64,000 bases of DNA. It comes from Grimontia indica (GTDB lineage Bacteria; Pseudomonadota; Gammaproteobacteria; Enterobacterales; Vibrionaceae). The translations under genes were made by a program, and so were the position numbers. Location: assembly GCF_000333895.2 (NCBI RefSeq), contig NZ_ANFM02000021.1:1-64000 (forward strand). Reading direction: 5' to 3'. The notes under the pieces are model-generated. The model was not told the DNA's origin, ran no database searches, and was given only the letters and a program-made list of their open reading frames with translations. Below, one piece after another: positions 57,210-64,000 of this stretch (the stretch's first letter is position 1; the number at the start of each line of letters is the position of its first letter).

Positions 57210-58817
57210 TCATTTCACGCGACTCACCGCGATACCGTAAGCCTCGGGGATTCTCCCTAGTAGAACATTGGCCGCTGCTTCTGCACTTTCCGGTCTTGAA
57301 GAGTGCGCGCAGAGGTAGTGAATCACATCAGGGTAAACCAATAGGTCATAAGGACTTCGCAATGCAACCACAATCAAGTTGTCGAAATCCCGGCTGAGCT
57401 GTTGAACCGTTTCTTTCGCCTTCACCTGATCAAAGTCTTCTCCCGGCAGTGGGTAATTTTCTGTGACCACCACCAGATAGCCATCTTCACAGCTGTTCAG
57501 TGTTTCTAGTGTCACCTCACGGCTGTTGCCATGTTCCTGCAGAAGCACCTCTCTAAACGTGCCAAACGCAGATTCTGCCTGATTCGGACCTATGCCACGC
57601 GGATTCATCAGGTTGTAATAGCTTTCCGCAGGCGTAGCGTTCAGCAAGTAAACCGGTTTCTCAGCCACATCTTCCAAGCCACCACGCACCCAGGTAATGG
57701 CGTTTTCCGCCACTTCACTGGCAATCAGCCTGTTTTGCGCGAAGGAGACCGCGGCATAACGCGCCTGAGGCACCAGCTTGTCCAGTTTAAATGCCACGAC
57801 GCGCTCCAGCGCAGAATCAATCACGGACTCGTCCAAATCACCAGATTCCACCGCATCTATCAGGCCATGGATCATTGCCAGCTGCTTGTCGAGATACGCA
57901 TCAGAATGATCGTAATGCTCTTCTGAAAGCATAATCATGGTGATGCCCGCTTTCATCGCCTTCACAGCCGCATCTACTGGGGTGTAATGGTTTTGGATTG
58001 CCCCCATGTTCATGCTGTCTGAAATAATGATGCCATCGAAGCCCATGTCTTGACGCAGCACCTGCTGCAAAATCGCCGGAGACAAGGTAGCCGGATATTC
58101 CCTGTCAATTTGTGGATAGAGAATATGACTGGTCATGATGAGATCAACACCTGCATCGATTGCGGCCTGGAATGGCGCTAAATCGTTGGCTTTAAGTTCA
58201 TCATAGGATTTATCAACCCGTGGTATTTCACGGTGCGTGTCACCATGGGTATCACCATGTCCCGGAAAGTGTTTGGCACAGGCGACAATACTGCCTGCAT
58301 GAAGACCTTTTACTGCAGCGGCTGAGTGGTCACTGACTTTATCCGGCTGATCACCAAAAGATCGCGTGTCGATGATCGGAGAGGCTGGGTTCAGGTTCAC
58401 ATCACAGCAAGGGCCGAGAATACAGTTAAAGCCTGCGTTTCGCATTTCATCGCCGCAGACTTTGTACATCAACTCTGTCCCTTCAGTGCTGTTTTGCACG
58501 CCTAAAGCCAGATTGCCCGGGCCTGTTGTGGACTCACCCACCAACACGCCCCATGCACCTTCCTGATCAACACCAAGCAACAGCGGCAGTCGATGATTTC
58601 TTTCCAGCAACTCGTCAAGCGCTTTGTTGAGGTTGTGGGCCTCTTCAAAAGTTTCCGCATTGTCTTGGCTCAGGTAACAGCCGCCAAGGTTGTACTCGGT
58701 AATCATACGCTCCGCTGTGGTAGCTGATTTCCCGGGAAACGCCAGAATGAACAATTGCCCGACTTTCTCTTTGAGACTCCATCCAGCAATCAGGTCCGCG
58801 ACCTTTTCTCGGCTCAT
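57210..58817 (-). CDS. GH3 family beta-N-acetylhexosaminidase
   Basis: 535-aa glycoside hydrolase family 3 enzyme without signal peptide. The catalytic domain holds VDQEG (residues ~84-88), the His/Asp loop KHFPGHGDTHGDTH (182-195) characteristic of N-acetylglucosaminidases of the NagZ kind, and the nucleophile D267 in IIISDSMNMG. NagZ proper is ~340 aa; the extra C-terminal ~190 residues resemble the second domain of longer GH3 enzymes. A cytoplasmic role in cutting chitobiose or muropeptide-derived sugars is likely; it may complement the chitinase of this window. Confidence 0.9.
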   Translation of the reverse strand: MSREKVADLIAGWSLKEKVGQLFILAFPGKSATTAERMITEYNLGGCYLSQDNAETFEEAHNLNKALDELLERNHRLPLLLGVDQEGAWGVLVGESTTGPGNLALGVQNSTEGTELMYKVCGDEMRNAGFNCILGPCCDVNLNPASPIIDTRSFGDQPDKVSDHSAAAVKGLHAGSIVACAKHFPGHGDTHGDTHREIPRVDKSYDELKANDLAPFQAAIDAGVDLIMTSHILYPQIDREYPATLSPAILQQVLRQDMGFDGIIISDSMNMGAIQNHYTPVDAAVKAMKAGITMIMLSEEHYDHSDAYLDKQLAMIHGLIDAVESGDLDESVIDSALERVVAFKLDKLVPQARYAAVSFAQNRLIASEVAENAITWVRGGLEDVAEKPVYLLNATPAESYYNLMNPRGIGPNQAESAFGTFREVLLQEHGNSREVTLETLNSCEDGYLVVVTENYPLPGEDFDQVKAKETVQQLSRDFDNLIVVALRSPYDLLVYPDVIHYLCAHSSRPESAEAAANVLLGRIPEAYGIAVSRVK

Positions 58818-58843
58818 TTCTCTCTCCTTAACAGGGTGATGAA

Positions 58844-59572
58844 TCAGTGTTGTTGCGAATGACAGTTATCTGGGTTGGCAGCAAAGAAATAGGCTTCAGC
58901 GGCATTCTGCGCATATTGATAGGCTTGCTGCTCGTCGGCAGCTTGTTGGATTTGTTTGATGTCGAGGGAAAGTAGAATAATCAACTCTCCAATGTTGCTC
59001 ATTGGCGCCACTTTCCAATCTGATTCACGTTGCAAGAACTGAATACCAACCACCAACCAGTGGCGTTTTGTCCCACGGTCAAAACGTTCCTGATAGATCC
59101 CAAGTGTCGCTAAATCATAGTGATAAGCAGATTTTGGCTGTTTCAGGTATTGGTGGCTGTATTCGTATCTCTCATCTGCACCAAAAGGCACCTGCTCCTT
59201 TTGAGGAAAAGAAGGTGCGGTGACCATGTTAGAAAAGTAGGCGCGCTTGGCCGGTAATTCATTGAGATAGCGATATTGACGAGCCGCAGCCTCACCTGCG
59301 ACTTGCTTCAAAGCTTTCCTGAAAACCTGATCAGTGTCGAGTACGTTTAAAACGGCTTGACCAGATGGTGATATTTTCAGACAAACGAAGTAATCGTAGT
59401 AAGGGAAGCGTTCAAGAGAGTAAATTTGGCGGGAGTCGATGTCGATTTTGGGATAAGCATTAAACGGAGCAGCCTGCGAAGCTAAAGCCACCAATGACAA
59501 AAAAGCCCCTGTCAAAATCGTCTTAATTTGCACCCAACCCACCTTCAATGAATCAAAGCTCAATGAATTCAT
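58844..59572 (-). CDS. Unrecognised exported protein
   Basis: Up to 242 aa. The hydrophobic segment TILTGAFLSLVALASQA is a signal peptide; the likely start is the GTG codon at residue 17 of the longer frame (after GAAGGTGGG), giving ~226 aa, since the ATG at 59572 lacks a good ribosome-binding site. The mature part has PYYDYFVCLK, an Arg/Tyr-rich middle and ends Cys-His-rich (NPDNCHSQQH). I recognise no family. It lies 26 bp upstream of the GH3 gene in the same direction. Confidence 0.55.
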   Translation of the reverse strand: MNSLSFDSLKVGWVQIKTILTGAFLSLVALASQAAPFNAYPKIDIDSRQIYSLERFPYYDYFVCLKISPSGQAVLNVLDTDQVFRKALKQVAGEAAARQYRYLNELPAKRAYFSNMVTAPSFPQKEQVPFGADERYEYSHQYLKQPKSAYHYDLATLGIYQERFDRGTKRHWLVVGIQFLQRESDWKVAPMSNIGELIILLSLDIKQIQQAADEQQAYQYAQNAAEAYFFAANPDNCHSQQH

Positions 59573-60051
59573 CTTAATTTAAGAGTTTGAATTTAGGCGA
59601 GATAAAAACTTAGCACAAAGATAAAAAAGCAGGTGTCATCGCAAAACACAGCAAGTTGAGATCTGTCTTATTCTTCGAAAGTGCGCGGGACATTTTCAAT
59701 TTGTTGTGACAGATGAGTGAGCATAACAAAAAAAGGGAATTGCTGTTCCATCTACCCACCTTATCGACACCATCCATTAATCGTTCTGACAACAGTTTGA
59801 CCAAATAAACATACATCATCTTTTCAAGCCGAAATGACCACAAAACTGGATGAAGTGTAAAGTTTTCCGACAAAAGCACTAGATACAGGGGTAAACAAAG
59901 CGATGACTCACTACTCTCTGTAACACGCGTGTGAACATAATTAGATTCACCTCTCATATCAAACCCAAAAATTCGGACATGCATTGCAACACCGAGACAA
60001 CAGAGGTCATATAATCTTTCCACTATTGAAACAGGACTCAATAATTAACCG
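59573..60051. other. Intergenic region before the LysR gene
   Basis: About 480 bp of AT-rich sequence between divergent genes. It probably holds the promoters of both. An antisense open frame here (59610-60041) shows no protein-like composition and I do not count it. Confidence 0.5.
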
Positions 60052-60963
60052 ATGTCACGATGCACCCCCTCTTATAAAAGCCTTGAAGTGTTCCTCGCTG
60101 TTGCCAGAACCCAGTCCTATTTCCTCGCGGGAGAGGAAATGTGTATCGATGCAACAGGCGTCTACAAGCACATTAAGACTGTCGAGAGTTACTTTGATCA
60201 GCGACTGGTGCTTGGCAGTAAGGGGAACGTAAAACTCAGTGAGGCCGGAAAGCAATTGGCAAAGCAGTTGAATGATGGCTTCGAGATCATCAACTCTGCT
60301 TGCTCAACCCTAAAAAAAGATGATTCGCTGAATGTAAAACTCCCTATTTCATTTGGGCTACGTTGGATGCTTCCCAATACTCACGATAACTTTTCATTAG
60401 TCTCCGAGTTCGGTCAGTTTCACTTTCATGTTGCCTACAGCCACACCATCGACTTTGCCGATGAAGACTTTGATATGGCGGTGGTTTATACCGTTAACAG
60501 CAAAGACCAAAAGTTCTACGACGAGCGGCTTGTCGCCGTCGCTAAGCCTGAATATCTTGAAACGCTCATCGACGCCTCTTGGCCGGAGTTACTCAAACAC
60601 GGACGTATCGTTCACCCTTCGTCAACTGAAGCTGACTGGGAGATCTTCCTAGACAAGCTAGACATGGATGTTCGCCAAAGTTGGTGTTCGCAGAGAATGA
60701 TGACGGACTCTATTAGCAGCGCGATTTCTATCGTGAAAGAGATCGGTGGGATTGCCGTCGTCGACCCTCTCTTTATTCAAAATGAACTCGCCACTGGAGA
60801 GTTGGTCATGGTGACACCGCAAGTTGTGCCCACAGGTTTTGGTTATAAGCTTGCTGGCTCACGCGTGATGCCGGATGAAGACGCTTACCGTTTTCTGGAA
60901 AAGTGGCTGACAGAAAATTGCCAGTTTACTCTCCCAGCGCCTTCACAGGCTGATGTCGCATAA
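60052..60963 (+). CDS. LysR-family transcriptional regulator
   Basis: 303 aa. N-terminal winged HTH (residues ~8-66; SLEVFLAVARTQSYFLAGEEM, with the recognition part DATGVYKHIKTVES) followed by the periplasmic-binding-like effector domain (about 90-290), of the GcvA-like subgroup as judged by AYSHTIDFADEDFDMAVVY. It is convergent to the EamA/PLP-enzyme operon rather than divergent from it, so it may or may not control it. No clear ribosome-binding site precedes the ATG. Confidence 0.85.
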   Translation: MSRCTPSYKSLEVFLAVARTQSYFLAGEEMCIDATGVYKHIKTVESYFDQRLVLGSKGNVKLSEAGKQLAKQLNDGFEIINSACSTLKKDDSLNVKLPISFGLRWMLPNTHDNFSLVSEFGQFHFHVAYSHTIDFADEDFDMAVVYTVNSKDQKFYDERLVAVAKPEYLETLIDASWPELLKHGRIVHPSSTEADWEIFLDKLDMDVRQSWCSQRMMTDSISSAISIVKEIGGIAVVDPLFIQNELATGELVMVTPQVVPTGFGYKLAGSRVMPDEDAYRFLEKWLTENCQFTLPAPSQADVA

Positions 60964-60991
60964 AAAAACTCGCCTCAGGGCGAGTTTTTTT
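60962..60991. terminator. Bidirectional terminator
   Basis: AACTCGCC / GGCGAGTT stem (60967-60974 / 60979-60986) with a T-run of seven, between convergent LysR and EamA genes. Confidence 0.9.
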
Positions 60992-61023
60992 AAAGTGTTT
61001 GGTGGGTCATCAAACAGAGCACA

Positions 61024-61926
61024 TCAAGAGTTTACTGGCACTTCCTCACCAGATTCTTCTTGCTGCTTGTCACCCGGTCTTCGCATGTTTGCCAACATAC
61101 TTGCCCCTAAAATCAACGCACCACAAACCACATCAGACAATGTTGGAATTTCATTGAAGAACATCACGCCGATGAGAAATGCCATAGGCACTGACAGATA
61201 CAACAACACACTGCCTGTTGCCACATGCGCACGACGGAATCCCATAATAATGAAATAGTTGTAGGCATTGCCCAACACTGCCGCGAGAAGTACGATACCC
61301 CATTGCATGGCCGAGATTTCTACCCAACCTTCCACAAACACTGTCATTGGCAGAGATACCGCGGCCAACGGTACCGCCAACCAGAACAGCATAAACTGAG
61401 GGTTTTCTTCTGAACCCAAACGCTTATTCAGCACGTGCTCAATCGCCAGCGTCAGCGCCGCCACAATGGGCGCAATCACACTAAATCCGCTGCCTGCATC
61501 TTCAGGTCGATTGATGTAAAACACCGCACCAAAACCGACTAGACTCGCGATAACGTTCTTCAACGAAATCTTTTCACCGAGTAAAAAAACAGCCAACGGG
61601 ATAATGAAAATGGGCTCTGCAAACAAAATGGTAATCACGGTGGCAAACGGCAGGTTGGCCAAGGAGTAAAACAAGGCGTAACAACCCACCAGATTAAGCG
61701 CAAAGCGCCAGTAGTAGATACGGCGATCTTTAATCTTCTCGCGCTTTTTCCAGTAGTAGGCCACCACAGGCAATATTACTAAAGCGCCGATTATCCAGCG
61801 CATAAAGAGCAGCTGCCAAGTGCCTATATCACCACCAGCGAGCTTGATGAATGCATCCATGGCTGTCGCCGAAACGACAGCCAGGAAAATCATCGCCAGC
61901 CCAGTCCAATGTGTTTCTCTATGCAA
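61024..61926 (-). CDS. EamA/DMT family exporter
   Basis: 300 aa from a TTG at 61926, six bases after a perfect AAGGAGG; upstream in-frame ATGs (61998, 61956) lie deep inside the preceding gene. Ten predicted membrane helices in two EamA halves (about residues 10-140 and 150-285). DMT exporters of this kind move amino acids or metabolites. The gene overlaps the stop of the PLP-enzyme gene by 8 nt, so export of the pathway product is a reasonable guess. The C-terminus is a soluble tail. Confidence 0.9.
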   Translation of the reverse strand: MHRETHWTGLAMIFLAVVSATAMDAFIKLAGGDIGTWQLLFMRWIIGALVILPVVAYYWKKREKIKDRRIYYWRFALNLVGCYALFYSLANLPFATVITILFAEPIFIIPLAVFLLGEKISLKNVIASLVGFGAVFYINRPEDAGSGFSVIAPIVAALTLAIEHVLNKRLGSEENPQFMLFWLAVPLAAVSLPMTVFVEGWVEISAMQWGIVLLAAVLGNAYNYFIIMGFRRAHVATGSVLLYLSVPMAFLIGVMFFNEIPTLSDVVCGALILGASMLANMRRPGDKQQEESGEEVPVNS

Positions 61927-62983
61927 AAGACGCCTCCTTGTCTTCTTGCTCAGCATCAAACCATGGCGTTTCAGTACGCTGTGGTTTAGCAACAACATCG
62001 TTTAAGTACTCATAAACAGAGCCATGGTAAAGTCCTTTACCATGTAACCAATCATCGTTGTAAACCGTGTTCAGGTATTTTTCTCCGCCATCGCAGATCA
62101 GGCAAACCATGTTGCCGCTGCCTTCACGCTTCGCACAGCGTTTAATGGCTTCGTAAATCGCGCCACCCGCTGAGCCACCCACCAACAATCCATGCTCACG
62201 GGCGAGATATCGACAGGTTGTGAAAGCTTCCGCATCGCTGACGCGAACGCCTTCGTCGAGAAGTTCAGGGTCGTAAAATGGCCCCATCACATCCCCTTCT
62301 GGCATGCCTGTTCCAGATTGCCAGTAAGGCCCACTTGGGAAGCCGAAAATCACCGAACCAACCGGTTCCACTCCAATAATTTCCAGCGCTGGATAACGCA
62401 CGCGAAGCGCCTCGCCTACGCCGACGATGCTCCCGCCTGTGCCAACGCAACAAACCAGACTATCGAGGTTGTCGCCAAGCTGCTCCTGGAGCTCTACCGC
62501 CAGCGTGTTGGTGTAACCCGCTGGGTTCGCGGCGTTATTGCACTGGTCCATAAACAGACCGCCATTAATAGAAGCGGCAAGATTTCGTGCAGTTTCAATG
62601 CGGGCAACCGTTGCCACTTCATCATCGGCAAAATTACCTTCCAACAGATGTATTTTCCCACCATAAGCTTTCACGGCTGCGAGCTTGTCAGGTGCCGCGT
62701 GGTGGTCAACAACCGCAATGAAGTTAATGCCAATCTCCGCACACATGTAAGCAAGCGCAGTGGCTGTATTTCCAGAAGAAGATTCCACCACTGTTCCGCC
62801 GCGCTTTAATCGGCCTGAGCGCAGCGCATCGAAAAGCATTTCGCGCGCCATACGATCTTTCATGCTTTGCCCGGGATTATTCTTTTCCACTTTCAACCAA
62901 AGTGTCCAATCACTGTGGGCAAACCTCAGAGCAAGCATCGGTGTCTCACCAATCATCTGGTGCATCGCTGTGCAGAGTTTCAT
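61919..62983 (-). CDS. PLP-dependent cysteine-synthase-like enzyme
   Basis: 354 aa, fold-type II PLP enzyme (beta-replacement family). The Schiff-base lysine is K42 in NPGQSMKDRMA; SSSGNTATALAYMC binds the amino-acid carboxylate, and CCVGTGGSIVGVG binds the PLP phosphate. The C-terminus is extended by ~40 residues beyond CysK. Related enzymes such as SbnA make other amino acids by beta-replacement of phosphoserine. ATGA overlap couples it to the upstream decarboxylase-like gene. Confidence 0.9.
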   Translation of the reverse strand: MKLCTAMHQMIGETPMLALRFAHSDWTLWLKVEKNNPGQSMKDRMAREMLFDALRSGRLKRGGTVVESSSGNTATALAYMCAEIGINFIAVVDHHAAPDKLAAVKAYGGKIHLLEGNFADDEVATVARIETARNLAASINGGLFMDQCNNAANPAGYTNTLAVELQEQLGDNLDSLVCCVGTGGSIVGVGEALRVRYPALEIIGVEPVGSVIFGFPSGPYWQSGTGMPEGDVMGPFYDPELLDEGVRVSDAEAFTTCRYLAREHGLLVGGSAGGAIYEAIKRCAKREGSGNMVCLICDGGEKYLNTVYNDDWLHGKGLYHGSVYEYLNDVVAKPQRTETPWFDAEQEDKEASFA

Positions 62984-64000
62984 CCTCGTACCTCCTCGAT
63001 TGAAAAAGAATCTTCCTTGTTATCCAGAACAACTTTGTTAGGGATAGGCAAACCATGAAAACGGGTTTCCAGCAGGTCCATCAGGTAACCGGCTGTATTG
63101 TTGAAAACCAGCAAGTCGCCGGCTTTGGGCATTTGGGAGAAAGGCACCTTGCGGTAAGTCAGCACATCTTCTTCAAGGCAGCTTTGACCGGCGATATAGG
63201 CGCGGACAGGATTTGTCGATTTAGTCGTTTCTTGAGAGGCAGGAAGATGGACAGGGTCAACGATAAATTCCGAATTGAACCAGGTTTCCGAGAAGCTGAA
63301 GCTGAGGCCTTTGACAACAACACAGTGATCCCCAGCATTGGTGGTTTTAGTGCCCAGCACTTCAAAAGCGGTGAAGCCAGCGCCATCCGTTAATGCTCGC
63401 CCCGGTTCAACACTGAGCTCAATGTTGTTGGCTTTCAAACGTTCTGCATTGCCACTTTCGATCAGCACTTTTTCTACGGCAGTCTCCAGCGTATCTGGGT
63501 GCCAGTAAGGGTAAAAACTTTTTGGCATTCGGCCCGCAACAAAGTCCTGCCTGTCGATGGCATTTTGGAAACGTCGCCAAGTGGCTTCTTCGACGTAGCG
63601 AAGCGGGTAGCCACCACCGATGTTTATTACTTTCCAACGAATGTCAGCGCCATACCGCAGCGCATCAGCCGCATCCAGTAAGTCAGAGAGTGCTTTACCA
63701 CGTTCTAGTGGGCAGTAACCGGAAAGGTGAAAGCCTGCCCCTTCCAGCTCAATATTCGACAAGCTGTCAGCGACCAAAGAGGCGGCTTTCAACTTGACTG
63801 TATTCATCCCAAAACGAGTATGAGGCTGCTCTGCATTCCAGCGAAGTAGCACACGGGCAGTTTTTCCAATCGATACAGCAAGATTCTGGATTTGAAGCAA
63901 CTCTTCATCGCTATCGACAACAATTCGAGCATTCTGCCTCAGTGCCAGTGTCAAAAACTCCACTGATTTAAATGGCCCAGATAAGCTGCAGTCTCGCCCG
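62980..64000 (-). CDS. Type III PLP-dependent decarboxylase-like enzyme (partial, continues past the window)
   Basis: The reading frame stays open to the right edge of the window, so the N-terminal part including the PLP lysine is outside. Visible pieces are typical of fold-type III amino-acid decarboxylases (DapDC/ODC/Y4yA-like): RIVVDSDEELLQIQ, RFGMN, HLSGY, NIGGGYPLRY, SVEPGRAL and, near the end, GQSCLEEDVL with the active-site Cys, and VFNNTAGYLMDLLETRFHG. The GQSCLEEDVL and NTAGY pattern corresponds to the catalytic (C/D) and PLP-binding Tyr segments. First gene in view of the operon with the cysteine-synthase-like enzyme and exporter. Y4yA-like assignment is from memory of gene neighbourhoods. 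Confidence 0.85.
   Translation of the reverse strand, partial: GRDCSLSGPFKSVEFLTLALRQNARIVVDSDEELLQIQNLAVSIGKTARVLLRWNAEQPHTRFGMNTVKLKAASLVADSLSNIELEGAGFHLSGYCPLERGKALSDLLDAADALRYGADIRWKVINIGGGYPLRYVEEATWRRFQNAIDRQDFVAGRMPKSFYPYWHPDTLETAVEKVLIESGNAERLKANNIELSVEPGRALTDGAGFTAFEVLGTKTTNAGDHCVVVKGLSFSFSETWFNSEFIVDPVHLPASQETTKSTNPVRAYIAGQSCLEEDVLTYRKVPFSQMPKAGDLLVFNNTAGYLMDLLETRFHGLPIPNKVVLDNKEDSFSIEEVRG

Noticed and set aside
59610-60041. 143-residue minus-strand frame upstream of the LysR gene
   Set aside because: No ribosome-binding site, odd composition, lies in the intergenic promoter region.
1-64000. CRISPR array, integron or prophage
   Set aside because: No regularly spaced short repeats with unique spacers, no integrase and no phage structural genes were seen; the only evenly repeated features are those listed.

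Overview
The window reads as a chromosomal segment of a marine gammaproteobacterium, most likely a member of the Vibrionaceae (Enterovibrio/Grimontia/Photobacterium-like; inferred from gene content, not measured). Supporting signs are the yccA-tusE-yccX-rlmI-yccT neighbourhood, a large secreted GH18 chitinase with chitin-binding modules, FabV-type enoyl reductase, SpeG, a BtsSR/CstA pyruvate module, and dense, compact operons separated by strong intrinsic terminators. There is no prophage, integron or CRISPR array. The only mobile-type gene is a lone HUH (REP-associated) transposase at about 22.9 kb.

Layout. 0-0.4 kb: tRNA-Ser(UGA) on the minus strand, followed by tandem 188-bp repeats that each begin with the last ~20 nt of the tRNA gene. 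1-5.3 kb: aapJQMP amino-acid ABC importer. 5.5-10.4 kb: yccA, tusE, yccX, a chemoreceptor, rlmI and yccT. 10.9-14.1 kb: chitinase. 14.4-21.3 kb: an ABC exporter, two small envelope proteins, a pair of CNNM/CorC-like membrane proteins and ABC-F protein YbiT. 21.5-26.4 kb: secreted PHB-depolymerase-like esterase, HUH transposase and four unrecognised genes (accessory-looking). 26.5-29.8 kb: M14 carboxypeptidase, SotB-like efflux pump, SpeG. 29.8-34.6 kb: BMP-type nucleoside ABC importer. 34.8-39.7 kb: two nuclease-fold proteins, mobB, mgsA, fabV and a winged-helix protein. 39.9-41.7 kb: His-rich small protein plus a permease with a Met/His/Asp/Cys-rich loop. 41.8-45.8 kb: CstA-type transporter with BtsS/BtsR. 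45.8-49.6 kb: potassium channel Kch, then thiD-thiM-thiE behind a TPP riboswitch. 49.7-57.2 kb: copper/silver efflux operon behind a CueR-type promoter. 57.2-64 kb: GH3 hexosaminidase, an unknown secreted protein, a LysR regulator, and an operon of two PLP enzymes plus an EamA exporter, truncated by the window edge.

How the genes work together. Several local circuits can be read from sequence alone: BtsR-like direct repeats upstream of the transporter that is encoded next to BtsSR; a TPP aptamer whose 3' strand and the thiD ribosome-binding site compete for the same 7-nt element; and a 19-bp-spacer promoter carrying a CueR-type dyad in front of the copper operon, whose membrane-fusion protein carries two fused CusF domains (the second has lost one copper-binding Met). 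The best candidates for undescribed biology are the PLP-enzyme/exporter operon at the right edge, the four-gene orphan cluster next to the HUH transposase, the metal-binding-looking permease/His-rich pair, and the tRNA-tail repeats, which resemble in architecture the rtT repeats of the E. coli tyrT operon.
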